From Clostridium massiliamazoniense (GTDB lineage: Bacteria; Bacillota; Clostridia; Clostridiales; Clostridiaceae), in contig NZ_LN879468.1 of assembly GCF_001403635.1 (NCBI RefSeq), forward strand, positions 1,697,501-1,761,500: 64,000 nt of DNA, given 5' to 3'. The first letter of the stretch is position 1, and every line of letters starts with the position of its first letter. This document shows positions 45,979 through 54,930 of this stretch, one piece after another. Made by a program: the position numbers and the translations under genes. The notes under the pieces were generated by a model. That model saw nothing but the letters and a program-made list of their open reading frames with translations, had not been told where the DNA came from and did no database searches.

Positions 45979-47352
45979 TTGTCTTTTAATTTAGATAGAG
46001 ATATAAATAAAAAAGTACATTTTATAGGTATAGGTGGGGTTAGTATGAGTGGACTAGCCGCTATACTTCTTAATGCTGGATATAAAGTTTCAGGTTCAGA
46101 TTCAAAGGAATCAGAACTTACTGAAAGATTAAAAAGTAAGGGTGCAGAAATATACATAGGACATAAGAAAGAAAACCTAAATAATGTTGATATAGTTGTA
46201 TATACTGCTGCAATTCCAATGGATAATCCAGAAATAATAAAAGCTAAAGAAATTAATGCTGATCTTATGGACAGAGCAGCCTTTCTTGGTTACTTAATGA
46301 AATCTCATCATTTAAATGTTGCTGTAGCAGGTACTCATGGAAAAACTACAACTACATCAATGATAAGTCACATTGCCTTAGAAGGAAATCTTGATCCTAC
46401 AATTTTAGTTGGCGGAGATTTAGATATAATAAATGGAAACTATAGAGTTGGTAACAGTGACTACTTCATAACTGAAGCATGTGAATATAAACAAAGCTTT
46501 TTAAGATTTTACCCTTATGTTGGAATAATCTTAAACATAGATGCTGATCATTTAGATTTCTATAGAGATATCAATCATATTGAGGAAACTTTCTTAGAAT
46601 TTTCTAAACTAATACCAGAAGATGGCTTCCTAATTGGTAATGCCGATGACGCAAGAGTAAACAAAATAATGGCTCAAAGTAAGGCTAATGTTATTTCTTA
46701 CGGTGTTGAAAATGGTATTTTAAGAGCTACTAATATTACATTTAAACCTAATGGTTGCGCTAAATGTGATGTTGAATACAATGGAAATGTTATCCTATCA
46801 TTAGACCTTAACGTTCCAGGAATGCATAACCTATCAAACGCTTTAGCTGCTGTTGCTACAGGAATTGCCTTTAGTTTAGATAATGCAAGCATTGTAAGAG
46901 GTCTTGAAAGCTTTGGTGGTGCTCACAAAAGATTTGAATTTAAAGGTGAAATAGATGGAATAAAAGTTATTGATGACTATGCACACCATCCTGTTGAAAT
47001 AAAAGCAACTTTAAGTACAGCTAAAAACATGGACAGCAAAAGAACTATTTGCGTATTCCAACCACATACTTATACTAGAACAAAAACTTTATTCGATGAA
47101 TTTGCAACTTGCTTTGGTGATGCAGATAAATTAATCCTTATGGATATATATGCTGCAAGAGAAAAAGATACTGGACTAGTCAATTCTGTGGAACTTGGTG
47201 ATGCCATAAGAGCTAATGGAGTAGATTGTGTAAATGTTCATTCCCATGAAGAAGCTCTAGAAGTGGCTAAATCAATATTAGAACCTGGTGACCTGTTTAT
47301 GACTGTAGGAGCAGGAGATGTTGTTAAAGTTGGAGAAGCATTATTAAAATAA
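45979..47352 (+). CDS. murC: UDP-N-acetylmuramate--L-alanine ligase
   Basis: It adds L-alanine to UDP-MurNAc, one step before MurD. The 457-residue protein has the N-terminal [14 protein letters not shown] loop, [14 protein letters not shown] for ATP, the central [10 protein letters not shown] and EACEYKQSF, and the C-terminal [25 protein letters not shown] and [10 protein letters not shown]. The proposed start is TTG at 45979, about 9 nt after AAAGGAG; another TTG at 45970 overlaps the Shine-Dalgarno. It is the first long rightward gene after 40 kb of leftward ones and stands alone with its own terminator. Confidence 0.95.
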   Translation: MSFNLDRDINKKVHFIGIGGVSMSGLAAILLNAGYKVSGSDSKESELTERLKSKGAEIYIGHKKENLNNVDIVVYTAAIPMDNPEIIKAKEINADLMDRAAFLGYLMKSHHLNVAVAGTHGKTTTTSMISHIALEGNLDPTILVGGDLDIINGNYRVGNSDYFITEACEYKQSFLRFYPYVGIILNIDADHLDFYRDINHIEETFLEFSKLIPEDGFLIGNADDARVNKIMAQSKANVISYGVENGILRATNITFKPNGCAKCDVEYNGNVILSLDLNVPGMHNLSNALAAVATGIAFSLDNASIVRGLESFGGAHKRFEFKGEIDGIKVIDDYAHHPVEIKATLSTAKNMDSKRTICVFQPHTYTRTKTLFDEFATCFGDADKLILMDIYAAREKDTGLVNSVELGDAIRANGVDCVNVHSHEEALEVAKSILEPGDLFMTVGAGDVVKVGEALLK

Positions 47353-47383
47353 TCTAAAACTTATAAAATTATTAATATATGGA

Positions 47384-47416
47384 TTAAAGGAGCTATATTT
47401 AAAATAGCTCCTTTAA
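47384..47416 (+). terminator. Terminator of murC
   Basis: A 13-bp perfect stem TTAAAGGAGCTAT/ATAGCTCCTTTAA with a 7-nt loop, 32 nt after the murC stop. Confidence 0.8.
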
Positions 47417-47847
47417 TTATTGGAAAAGCTAAATTAACATTAATTTTTCAACTATTACTTTCTATGTTATATTAAATAGACGGTTTGTTGAAAGTATTTA
47501 ATTATTGCTTATTAGTTTTGTCTAAAATAAATCTAGTTTTTAAATAATTCTTAAATTCTTATCTTATTTAAGTGTTTTTTTTCAAATTTAATAGTTTAGT
47601 TACTTAATTATTAAATTTTATTAATTTTTTTAATTTTAATATTCTTATTATTGTATTATAATTAAAATAGAACTAGGAAACATTTTGTTATTACATGTAT
47701 TTTTCTACAAATTATTTATATTGCTAATAACTTTATGTTTTACTTTAATGATGACTATTGAATTAATTTAGTTTCGATTAAAACTAATAGTGATTTTTTC
47801 AAAAAAAGAAATCGTTAACATTAAATTAAAACTTTGAGGTGATTAAG
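47417..47847 (+). other. Intergenic region upstream of punA
   Basis: No gene and no purine-riboswitch core are visible. A weak hairpin of GATTTTTTC/GAAATC type at about 47791-47812 precedes the GAGGTG Shine-Dalgarno (47836-47841). A clear promoter was not found. Confidence 0.35.
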
Positions 47848-48666
47848 ATGGATTTATCAACAAAAATTAAGAATGCTGCAGATTATATCTTAGAAAAGTC
47901 AAAATATAAACCAGAATTAGGTCTAATACTTGGCTCAGGACTTGGTGCTATAGCTGACACTATAGAAGATGCTGAATACTACAACTATAATGAATTACCA
48001 GGATTCCCTGTATCTACTGTTGAGGGACATGCCGGAAGATTAGTTATAGGTAAATTAAAAGGAAGAGTTGTTGTTGCTATGCAAGGTAGATTCCACTACT
48101 ATGAAGGCTACACTATGCAAGAAGTAACATTCCCTGTAAGAGTTATGAAACTTCTTGGAGTGGAAAAACTAATTGTTACAAATGCAGCTGGTGCTGTAAA
48201 CACTAACTACACTCCTGGAGATCTAATGATAATTTCAGATCATATTAATTTTTCTGGAGCTAATCCTCTAGTTGGTAAAAATTTAGCTGAGTTTGGAACT
48301 AGATTCCCTGATATGTCAGATGCTTATGACAAAGATTTAAGAGCAAAAGTTAAAGAAATAGCTAAAGATTTAAACATGTCTTTACAAGAAGGTGTTTATG
48401 CAATGTTTAGTGGTCCTACTTACGAAACTCCAGCTGAAATAAGAATGGCTAGAACTATGGGAGCTGATGCTGTTGGTATGTCAACTGTACCAGAAGTTAT
48501 AATTGCAAAGCATAGTGGCTTACAAGTTGTTGGTATTTCATGTATGACAAATATGGCTGCTGGAATCTTAGATCAACCATTAAATCACGAAGAAGTTATG
48601 GAAACTTCAGAAAGAGTGAGAAAAAGCTTCATAACTTTAATGACAAAAGTTATAGAACAAATTTAA
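47848..48666 (+). CDS. punA: Purine-nucleoside phosphorylase
   Basis: It splits purine nucleosides with phosphate into base and (deoxy)ribose-1-phosphate. The 272-residue protein is the trimeric PNP-I type. It shows LGLILGSGLGAIADTIE, FPVSTVEGHAGRLVIGKLKG, QGRFHYYEGYTMQEVTFPVR, TNAAGAVN, FSGPTYETPAEIRMA and VGMSTVPEVI. GTG at 47839 is part of the Shine-Dalgarno, so ATG at 47848 is used. The next gene on the same strand is a nucleoside transporter, so uptake and cleavage are probably regulated together. Freed hypoxanthine or guanine can go to Hpt. Confidence 0.95.
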   Translation: MDLSTKIKNAADYILEKSKYKPELGLILGSGLGAIADTIEDAEYYNYNELPGFPVSTVEGHAGRLVIGKLKGRVVVAMQGRFHYYEGYTMQEVTFPVRVMKLLGVEKLIVTNAAGAVNTNYTPGDLMIISDHINFSGANPLVGKNLAEFGTRFPDMSDAYDKDLRAKVKEIAKDLNMSLQEGVYAMFSGPTYETPAEIRMARTMGADAVGMSTVPEVIIAKHSGLQVVGISCMTNMAAGILDQPLNHEEVMETSERVRKSFITLMTKVIEQI

Positions 48667-48686
48667 TAAAATTCGCTACGATACAT

Positions 48687-48806
48687 GCTAAATTCTAACC
48701 ACAATTAAATTAAATAAATTAAAAATTGTTTTATTCTTTTGGGGGAAAGAATTTAGCAATCTTATTCTGATGAAATCATAGCTGCCCTCGGGTAGCTATT
48801 TTTTTA
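48687..48806 (+). promoter_or_regulatory. Structured leader and intrinsic terminator upstream of nupC
   Basis: A perfect 10-bp stem GCTAAATTCT/AGAATTTAGC (48687-48696 with 48748-48757) encloses smaller pairings. A GC-rich hairpin (48778-48799) with seven T follows. The terminator lies about 33 nt before the nupC start and no promoter is visible after it. It may end punA or attenuate nupC. Confidence 0.6.
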
Positions 48807-48838
48807 TAAAATTAGACATCAGTAAAGGGGGACATATA

Positions 48839-50074
48839 ATGAGTAGATTCACTGGAATACTAGGAATTATAACTATTTTAGGGGTTGCATACCTATGCTC
48901 TGAAAATAAGAAAAAAATTAATTGGAAATTAGTAGGAACTGGATTATTATTACAAGTATTTTTCGCATTTTTTGTCTTAAAAACACATATAGGACAATTC
49001 ATTTTCTCAAAATTTAATTATGTTATAACTAGCTTGTTAAACTTTACACAAGAAGGTACTAACTTCTTATTCGGACCTTTAACTAATGGTTCTGGACCGT
49101 TACCTGCAGGTTCAGTATTTGCATTAAATGTATTGCCTACAATGATTTTCTTTGCATCTCTTATGAGTGTTTTATATCATTTAGGAATAATGCAATTTGT
49201 TATTGGTCTTGTATCTAAAGGATTATGTAAACTTTTAGGAACAAGTGGAGCTGAAACTTTAAGTGCTGTTGGTAATATATTCTTAGGGCAAACAGAAGCT
49301 CCTTTACTAGTAAAACCTTATGTAAAGAAAATGACTAGATCAGAACTTTGTGCAATCATGGTTGGTGGAATGGCTACAGTTGCTGGTGGTGTTATGGCTG
49401 GTTACGTTTCAATGGGAATTAATGCTGGTGACTTAATGGCTGCATCAATAATGGCTGCTCCAGCAGGATTACTTTTAGCTAAAATGCTAGTACCTGAAAC
49501 AGAAACACCTGAAACTGCTGGTGGTGCTACTATAGAACTTGAAAAAAGTAGTTCTAGTATAATAGAAGCTGCTGCAAATGGTGCTTCAGAAGGACTTGGT
49601 CTTGCTCTTAACGTTGGAGCTATGCTTTTAGCTTTCATAGCATTAATAGCTCTTATTAACGCTTTACTTGGATTTATTGGTGGATTTGTACATATGGATT
49701 ACCTTAGCTTAGACTGGATTCTTGGTAAATTATTTGCTCCTATTGCATGGTTATTAGGAGTTCCTGCTCAAGATATAGGAGCTGCTGGTACTCTTTTAGG
49801 ACAAAAAATAGCTATAAATGAATTTGTAGCTTACTCAGATTTAGCTAATCAAGTTGCTTTAGGTACTCTACAACCAAAAACAATATTAATTTTAAGCTAC
49901 GCTCTTTGTGGATTTGCAAATCTTAGCTCTATAGCTATACAAATAGCTGGTATCGGTGGACTTGCTCCAGAAAGAAAAGGAACAATTGCAAAATTAGGTT
50001 TCAAAGCACTTCTTGGTGGTGCAATGGCTACCTTCTTAACTGCATCAATTGCAGGTGTATTGTTCGGTGCTTAA
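48839..50074 (+). CDS. nupC: Concentrative nucleoside transporter (CNT family)
   Basis: This membrane symporter imports nucleosides, probably with H+ or Na+. The 411-residue protein has about ten hydrophobic segments. The CNT signatures are clear: NIFLGQTEAPLLVKPYV, GGMATVAGGVMAGYV, GLALNVGAMLLAFIALIALI, GQKIAINEFVAYSDL and LCGFANLSSIAIQIAGIGGL. ATG follows AAGGGGGA. It is downstream of punA, with a 172-nt structured gap, and ends at a strong terminator. Substrate preference (purine or pyrimidine nucleosides) is inferred from punA only. Confidence 0.93.
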   Translation: MSRFTGILGIITILGVAYLCSENKKKINWKLVGTGLLLQVFFAFFVLKTHIGQFIFSKFNYVITSLLNFTQEGTNFLFGPLTNGSGPLPAGSVFALNVLPTMIFFASLMSVLYHLGIMQFVIGLVSKGLCKLLGTSGAETLSAVGNIFLGQTEAPLLVKPYVKKMTRSELCAIMVGGMATVAGGVMAGYVSMGINAGDLMAASIMAAPAGLLLAKMLVPETETPETAGGATIELEKSSSSIIEAAANGASEGLGLALNVGAMLLAFIALIALINALLGFIGGFVHMDYLSLDWILGKLFAPIAWLLGVPAQDIGAAGTLLGQKIAINEFVAYSDLANQVALGTLQPKTILILSYALCGFANLSSIAIQIAGIGGLAPERKGTIAKLGFKALLGGAMATFLTASIAGVLFGA

Positions 50075-50086
50075 TTAAATTATAAT

Positions 50087-50128
50087 AAAAGAACCTATAG
50101 AATAAATAAAATTTCTATAGGTTCTTTT
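50087..50128 (+). terminator. Terminator of nupC
   Basis: A 16-bp perfect stem (50087-50102 with 50113-50128) followed by T-rich sequence, 13 nt after the nupC stop. Confidence 0.85.
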
Positions 50129-50542
50129 TTTGCTTTTATATTAAAATACCAACTTTTAAATTTATCTTAATATTACTATCTTCTCTACATTTTTTTTTAT
50201 AAATCATTATTAATATTATTATTTTTTAAATTTAAAAGCTTTTATGAAATAGATTTCATAAATTTATATAATATATTTCTATTTTTATCATAAAAATAAT
50301 ATCTGTAATTTATATTATCGAAATCTAAAACTATTTTACAAGTTCTCAATAAAGTTTTATTATTAAAACATAATTTATCACAAAATGTATTGCTTAATTT
50401 GTATTGATAAATTTTCAGAGATTAATTTCATTGATAAAACTATTTCCTTTGAGAGCTCTATTTAATAGGGTTCTTTTTTTGTGGATAACTTTTTATTTTT
50501 TCAATTGTGGATAACTTTTTTATTTTTAACTTGTGATTAAAA
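50129..50542. other. AT-rich intergenic region with two DnaA-box-like sites
   Basis: TGTGGATAA (reverse of TTATCCACA) occurs at 50480-50488 and 50506-50514, in direct orientation 26 bp apart. A GAGCTCTATT/AATAGGGTTC hairpin with a T7 tail (about 50451-50480) precedes them. No gene is visible. Confidence 0.5.
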
Positions 50543-51619
50543 TTATTTTATTATAGTTAATTCTTTATTATATTTATTTAGAATTTCACAACCATCTTCT
50601 GTTACCATAACTAAATCTTCTATTCTAACCCCTATATCATCTTTAAGATAAATTCCTGGCTCTATAGAAAATATCATTCCTGGCTTTAATATATCATGGT
50701 TAACTGAACTAACATTACCGAAATCATGAACTTCTATTCCTATACAATGTCCAGTTCTATGAGTAAAGTACTCACCGTATCCCTTTGATATAATATAATC
50801 TCTAGCAGCTTTATCTACATCTGAAAATTTAATCCCTGGTTTAACAGCTTTTATAGCTCTCTTATTAGCTTCTAAAACTATTTCATATATTTCTCTATGT
50901 TTTTCTGAAACTTCTTTATAGAAAAATGTTCTAGTCATATCTGAACAGTAATTTTTATTTCTACATCCTGTGTCTATAACTATACAATCCCCTACTTTAA
51001 GTTTATTGTTCCCTGGCATACAATGTGGATCAGCAGCATTTCCTCCATAAGCTACAATAGGTGGGAATGAACACCCTTCTGTTCCCTTTGCTTCATATTT
51101 TTCAGTAATAATACTGGCAATTTCTTTTTCTGTTTTTTCTTCAGAGATAAGTCCTTTTATTTCTGCCATAACTTCATCATTAATTTTTGAAGCTTCTCTC
51201 ATTAATTCTTTTTCTAATTCATCCTTCTCCATTCTTAATTCATCTATTATAGGAGATGCATTAAAATAAGATTTTGCAGCGTTATTATCTATAAGACCTA
51301 TTAGAAAATGAGCTTTCCAATCCTTGTCCACTCCTAAAGCTTTACTATGATCTATAACTTTGCCTAATACTTCTACTGGATTTTCAATATCATCATACCA
51401 AACATAGTCCATGTCCTTATTTTCTTCTACAACAAAAAGCTTATTTATAACAAATTTATGCTTTCCATTAGTATTAAGATATAAACATACCATTCTTTCT
51501 CCCGAATGAATTTCTTGTCCTGTTAAATAAAATAAAGAAGAAGTTGAACTTACTAATATTTGTTCTACTCCTCTCTTTTTCATTGATTCTAAAACCTTGT
51601 TTATTCTTTCATTATTCAT
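50543..51619 (-). CDS. M24-family Xaa-Pro aminopeptidase
   Basis: It removes N-terminal residues preceding proline, with two metal ions. The 358-residue protein has a creatinase-like N-terminal domain (about 1-125) and a pita-bread catalytic domain. Metal ligands are visible in order: VIDTGCRNKNYCSDMTRTF (two Asp), HRTGHCIGIEVHDFG (His), FSIEPGIYL (Glu) and VRIEDLVMV (Glu). Met at 51619 follows GGAAGTGAT; the longer frame start five codons upstream overlaps that site. It is monocistronic. PepQ and PepP cannot be separated by eye. Confidence 0.92.
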   Translation of the reverse strand: MNNERINKVLESMKKRGVEQILVSSTSSLFYLTGQEIHSGERMVCLYLNTNGKHKFVINKLFVVEENKDMDYVWYDDIENPVEVLGKVIDHSKALGVDKDWKAHFLIGLIDNNAAKSYFNASPIIDELRMEKDELEKELMREASKINDEVMAEIKGLISEEKTEKEIASIITEKYEAKGTEGCSFPPIVAYGGNAADPHCMPGNNKLKVGDCIVIDTGCRNKNYCSDMTRTFFYKEVSEKHREIYEIVLEANKRAIKAVKPGIKFSDVDKAARDYIISKGYGEYFTHRTGHCIGIEVHDFGNVSSVNHDILKPGMIFSIEPGIYLKDDIGVRIEDLVMVTEDGCEILNKYNKELTIIK

Positions 51620-51960
51620 TTTATCACTTCCCAAAATAATTATTATATAAAATGAGATTTAATTCATAGAGAGTTAATACTCCATCTGAATTTTAATCGA
51701 GGTTCTCTAAATACCTGTATCTAATGGCCTCTATCCTATAAAATATAAGAGCATTACAAGCACTAGTTATATGCTAAAATTATAACAAATTTAAAAGAAT
51801 AAATATATTATATTCCAAAATGTTAAATATGTTAAATTTTAAGAAAATAAATATATTAAAAATTAAAATGTAATTCATCTTAAAATAATATATTTTTCTT
51901 TTAAAAAAATATATAATAATTAATGGTATATTATATATTTAAATTTTGGAGGATAATTTA
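51620..51960. repeat. Divergent intergenic region with family-II repeat copy 2
   Basis: ACTCCATCTGAAT at 51679 and the following ~100 bp (TGTATCTAATGGCCTC, GCATTACAAGCACTAG) match 11381-11490 in order and spacing. The remainder is very AT-rich upstream DNA for the phosphoesterase gene, without a gene. Confidence 0.5.
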
Positions 51961-52659
51961 ATGAAACTAGCAATTATTTCAGATATACATGCAAATTTAT
52001 ATGCCTTAATAAAAGTTTTAGAAGATATAGATAGCGAGAGTGTAGATAATATAATTTGTCTTGGAGATTTAGTTGGTTATGGACCTCACCCAAACGAAGT
52101 TATAGCTTTAATAAAAAGAAAAAATATAATATCTCTTAAAGGAAATTACGATGCAGCTGTTGTAGCTAATGAATTTAATTACATAAGAAACGATAACATT
52201 AATGCTTTCTCACTACCTTGGACTGTAGAAGAATTAAGAACTTCAAATAAGTATTATTTGGACAATCTTCCAAGTACCCTAACTTTAGATGTTTGTGGAA
52301 AGAAAATCAAATTTGTTCATGGTAGTCCAAGAAAAATAAATGAATATCTTACTGAAGATAATCCAGATATTCCAGAAATATTAGGTAATATTGAAGAAGA
52401 CATTTTAGTATGTGCTCATACTCATTTACCTTATGGAAAGCAAATAAAAAATAAAATAATAATAAATGATGGAAGTGTTGGTAAACCTAAAAATGGAACA
52501 CCTCATGCTACTTATGCAATATTAGATGTTCATAATGATACTAATCCAAAGGTTAAATTTAAAACAGTAGAATATGAATATAATAAAATAATAAAAGATA
52601 TGGAAATGAAAAAGTTCCCTACTATGCTTATTTCATCTTATAAAACTGGAAAAGCATAA
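51961..52659 (+). CDS. Calcineurin-like metallophosphoesterase
   Basis: The 232-residue cytoplasmic protein has the metallophosphatase metal motifs in order: ISDIHANLYAL (Asp, His), LGDLVGYGPHPNE (Asp), LKGNYDAAV (Asn, Asp replacing the usual GNHD), VHGSPRKINEY and CAHTHLPY (His residues). It is the YfcE/MJ0936-like single-domain form acting on phosphodiesters or phosphomonoesters; the substrate is unknown. ATG at 51961 is 7 nt after GGAGGA, while the upstream in-frame Met would sit before that site. It ends at the terminator 52664-52699. Confidence 0.88.
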   Translation: MKLAIISDIHANLYALIKVLEDIDSESVDNIICLGDLVGYGPHPNEVIALIKRKNIISLKGNYDAAVVANEFNYIRNDNINAFSLPWTVEELRTSNKYYLDNLPSTLTLDVCGKKIKFVHGSPRKINEYLTEDNPDIPEILGNIEEDILVCAHTHLPYGKQIKNKIIINDGSVGKPKNGTPHATYAILDVHNDTNPKVKFKTVEYEYNKIIKDMEMKKFPTMLISSYKTGKA

Positions 52660-52663
52660 TATA

Positions 52664-52699
52664 AAAAAGTGGGTAAAGATTGAACTTTACTCACTTTTT
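52664..52699 (+). terminator. Terminator of the phosphoesterase gene
   Basis: A 15-bp stem with one mismatch (52664-52678 with 52685-52699) followed by T-rich DNA, 5 nt after the stop. Confidence 0.75.
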
Positions 52700-52734
52700 A
52701 TTTATTACATCTATAGTTAAAACCTAATCCTTAT

Positions 52735-52815
52735 ATAATTAAAGCTTTATCTAAAATTACATAAGAATGTATGTCTATTTATTTTTCACTTATATTCTAG
52801 ACACTAGACATAAAA
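52735..52815 (-). repeat. Family-III dispersed repeat, copy 4
   Basis: On the minus strand TGTCTAGTGTCTAGAATAT, AAATAAATAGACATACATTC and TTTTAGATAAAGC follow the same order as in the 57.2-kb copy (ACTAGTGTCTATAATAT and AACAGACACATATCC). Weaker match than copies 1 and 2. Confidence 0.4.
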
Positions 52816-52832
52816 TAACTTAATTTAATAAA

Positions 52833-52969
52833 TTAAAATATATCTAAAAAATCCAATAAAAATCCTATAATTAATCCTAAAAAAATCCCAATAGTAATTT
52901 TATCAATTATTATTCCTATAACTAAACCTATTATGAAGCATAAAAAAAAATTACTTCTCTATCTTTCAT
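52833..52969 (-). pseudogene. Small two-helix membrane protein frame interrupted at a T9 tract
   Basis: ATG at 52969 has a good Shine-Dalgarno (AAGGAG, 6-nt spacer). As written, the frame gives MKDREVIFFYAS and stops. One extra T in the nine-T run (minus strand of 52942-52950) would open a 45-codon frame reading MKDREVIFF-LCFIIGLVIG-IIIDK-ITIGIFLGLIIGFLLDFLDIF and ending at TAA (52835-52833). That product would have two Gly/Ile-rich membrane helices with a short loop. It may be a phase-variable or slippage-read gene, a dead gene, or a sequencing error in the homopolymer. I do not recognise the family. Confidence 0.45.
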
Positions 52970-53076
52970 ATACTCCTTATCTCCCACAAACCCTTATTTT
53001 TAATATTTATTTTAAAAATCTAGCCAATCTATTTATTTACATAAATCTTCTATCAATATATTTTATGCTAATCATA

Positions 53077-53105
53077 TTGATTTTGTTAATAACTTATTGT
53101 AGAAT
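53077..53105 (+). promoter_or_regulatory. Promoter of the asnS T-box transcript
   Basis: TTGATT (53077-53082) and TAGAAT (53100-53105), 17 bp apart, just before the T-box leader. Confidence 0.55.
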
Positions 53106-53114
53106 TAAAATTAA

Positions 53115-53392
53115 TTAAATTATTTATATACTATGACGAGAAGAGTAAGTTTTGGATTTTACTTTTAGCGAGTGAGTTATGGTGAAAGTCTCACAGTAAT
53201 GCCTTAACCCAAGAACATCTCTGAGTATCTAACTGAAAAACTTTTAGTTTAGTAGGCTTAGACGGAGCCAAACCGTTATTCTTTGGACAGCATTATTTAG
53301 TGTTGATTATGAGTTGGCTACATAATCTTTGTAGCAATTTGGGTGGTACCGCGGATATACTTTCGTCCCATTAGTGGATGAGGGTTTTTTTT
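53115..53392 (+). ncRNA. T-box riboswitch leader of asnS
   Basis: The leader has the T-box core GGGTGGTACCGCGG (about 53341-53354), the following TTTCGTCCC, and a terminator hairpin (about 53367-53384) with eight T. Upstream GTGAGTTATGGTGAAAGTCTCAC and AGAACATCTCTGAGTATC are Stem I/II-type elements. AAC triplets suited to an Asn specifier occur in Stem I (for example in TATCTAACTG), but I did not fold it. tRNA-Asn is encoded at 11.7 kb. Confidence 0.9.
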
Positions 53393-53496
53393 ATTCCCAA
53401 AATTACTAAAACTTCTCTAATATATATAATAGATCTTGATTCAGCTTACCTGAATCTTTACTCCAATTAACTACAAAAAGAAAGCGAGGATTTTTC

Positions 53497-54894
53497 ATGA
53501 AAGATGTAATATTAGTAAAAAGTCTTTATAGAAACACTGATGAATATGCAGACAAATCGGTTAAAATTTCAGGTTGGATTAGAACTCTAAGAGCTTCAAA
53601 TGCTTTTGGGTTCATAGAGGTTAATGATGGTTCTTTCTTTAAGAACGTTCAAGTTGTTTTTGATGCTGATAAAATACAAAACTATAAAGATGTTTCAAAA
53701 TTACCTATTAGTTCATCAATATCTGTAGTAGGTAAATTAATTTTAACCCCAGATTCAAAACAGCCATTTGAAATTCAAGCAGAAGAAATTATTGTTGAAG
53801 GTATGTCAAACTCAGATTACCCACTACAAAAGAAAAGACATACATTTGAATACTTAAGAACAATAGCACACTTAAGACCTAGAAGTAACGCATTCTCAGC
53901 AACTTTTAGAGTAAGAAGTGTTGCAGCTTATGCTATACACAAATTCTTCCAAGAAAAAGGATTTGTTTATACTCATACACCAATTTTAACTGGTTCTGAT
54001 GCTGAAGGTGCTGGAGAAATGTTCAGAGTAACAACTCTTGACCCACTTAACGCTCCATTAACTGATACTGGTGCAGTTGATTATAACCAAGATTTCTTTG
54101 GAAAAGAAACAAATCTTACAGTTTCAGGTCAATTAAATGCTGAGTGTTATGCTTTAGCTTTTAGAAATGTTTATACATTTGGACCTACTTTCAGAGCTGA
54201 AAATTCAAATACAGCAAGACACGCTGCTGAGTTCTGGATGATAGAACCTGAAATAGCTTTTGCTGACCTTCAAGATGATATGGATTTAGCTGAAGATATG
54301 CTTAAGTATGTTATAGAATATGTTATGACTGAATGTCCTGAAGAAATGGCTTTCTTTAACCAATTTGTAGATAAAGGATTAATCGAAAGGCTTCAAGGAA
54401 TTATTTCTTCTGACTTTGGAAGAGTTTCTTACACAGAAGCAGTTGATTTACTATTAAAATCAGGAAAAGAATTCGAATATCCTGTTGAATGGGGAATAGA
54501 TCTTCAAACTGAACATGAAAGATATTTAACTGAACAAATATTTAAAAAACCTGTATTTGTTACTGACTATCCAAAGGATATTAAAGCATTCTATATGAGA
54601 TTAAATGAAGATGGAAAAACAGTTGCTGCTGCAGACTGCTTAGTTCCTGGTATAGGAGAAATCATAGGTGGAAGCCAAAGAGAAGAAAGATTAGATGTTC
54701 TTAAAGCTAGAATGGCTGAACTTAACCTTAAAGAAGAAGATTACTGGTGGTACTTAGAGCTTAGAAAATACGGAGAAACTAAGCATGCTGGTTTTGGATT
54801 AGGATTTGAAAGATTAATAATGTACATTACTGGTATGTCAAACATAAGAGACGTAATACCATTCCCAAGAACTACAGGACAATGTGATTTCTAA
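53497..54894 (+). CDS. asnS: Asparaginyl-tRNA synthetase
   Basis: It charges tRNA-Asn directly. The 465-residue class II enzyme has the N-terminal OB fold (about 15-110, [20 protein letters not shown]), [13 protein letters not shown]-like [15 protein letters not shown], motif 2 [20 protein letters not shown] and motif 3 [18 protein letters not shown] follows GCGAGG at 8 nt. Transcription should depend on uncharged tRNA-Asn through the T-box directly upstream. It ends at a bidirectional terminator shared with the convergent GGDEF gene. Confidence 0.96.
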   Translation: MKDVILVKSLYRNTDEYADKSVKISGWIRTLRASNAFGFIEVNDGSFFKNVQVVFDADKIQNYKDVSKLPISSSISVVGKLILTPDSKQPFEIQAEEIIVEGMSNSDYPLQKKRHTFEYLRTIAHLRPRSNAFSATFRVRSVAAYAIHKFFQEKGFVYTHTPILTGSDAEGAGEMFRVTTLDPLNAPLTDTGAVDYNQDFFGKETNLTVSGQLNAECYALAFRNVYTFGPTFRAENSNTARHAAEFWMIEPEIAFADLQDDMDLAEDMLKYVIEYVMTECPEEMAFFNQFVDKGLIERLQGIISSDFGRVSYTEAVDLLLKSGKEFEYPVEWGIDLQTEHERYLTEQIFKKPVFVTDYPKDIKAFYMRLNEDGKTVAAADCLVPGIGEIIGGSQREERLDVLKARMAELNLKEEDYWWYLELRKYGETKHAGFGLGFERLIMYITGMSNIRDVIPFPRTTGQCDF

Positions 54895-54930
54895 GAAAAA
54901 AAGAGGAGCTATTAAAGCTCCCCTTTTTCA
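54895..54930. terminator. Bidirectional terminator between asnS and the GGDEF gene
   Basis: The stem formed by AGGAGCT and AGCTCCC with A- and T-rich flanks lies directly after the asnS stop and overlaps the end of the convergent gene at 54912. Confidence 0.75.

Noticed and set aside
47417-47847. Purine riboswitch before punA
   Set aside because: The conserved purine-aptamer core and its three-stem arrangement are not present.
52933-53118. A 61-residue hydrophobic plus-strand frame (MKHKKKLLLYLSY...)
   Set aside because: It has no Shine-Dalgarno, arises from AT-rich DNA and lies opposite the small minus-strand frame and its upstream region.
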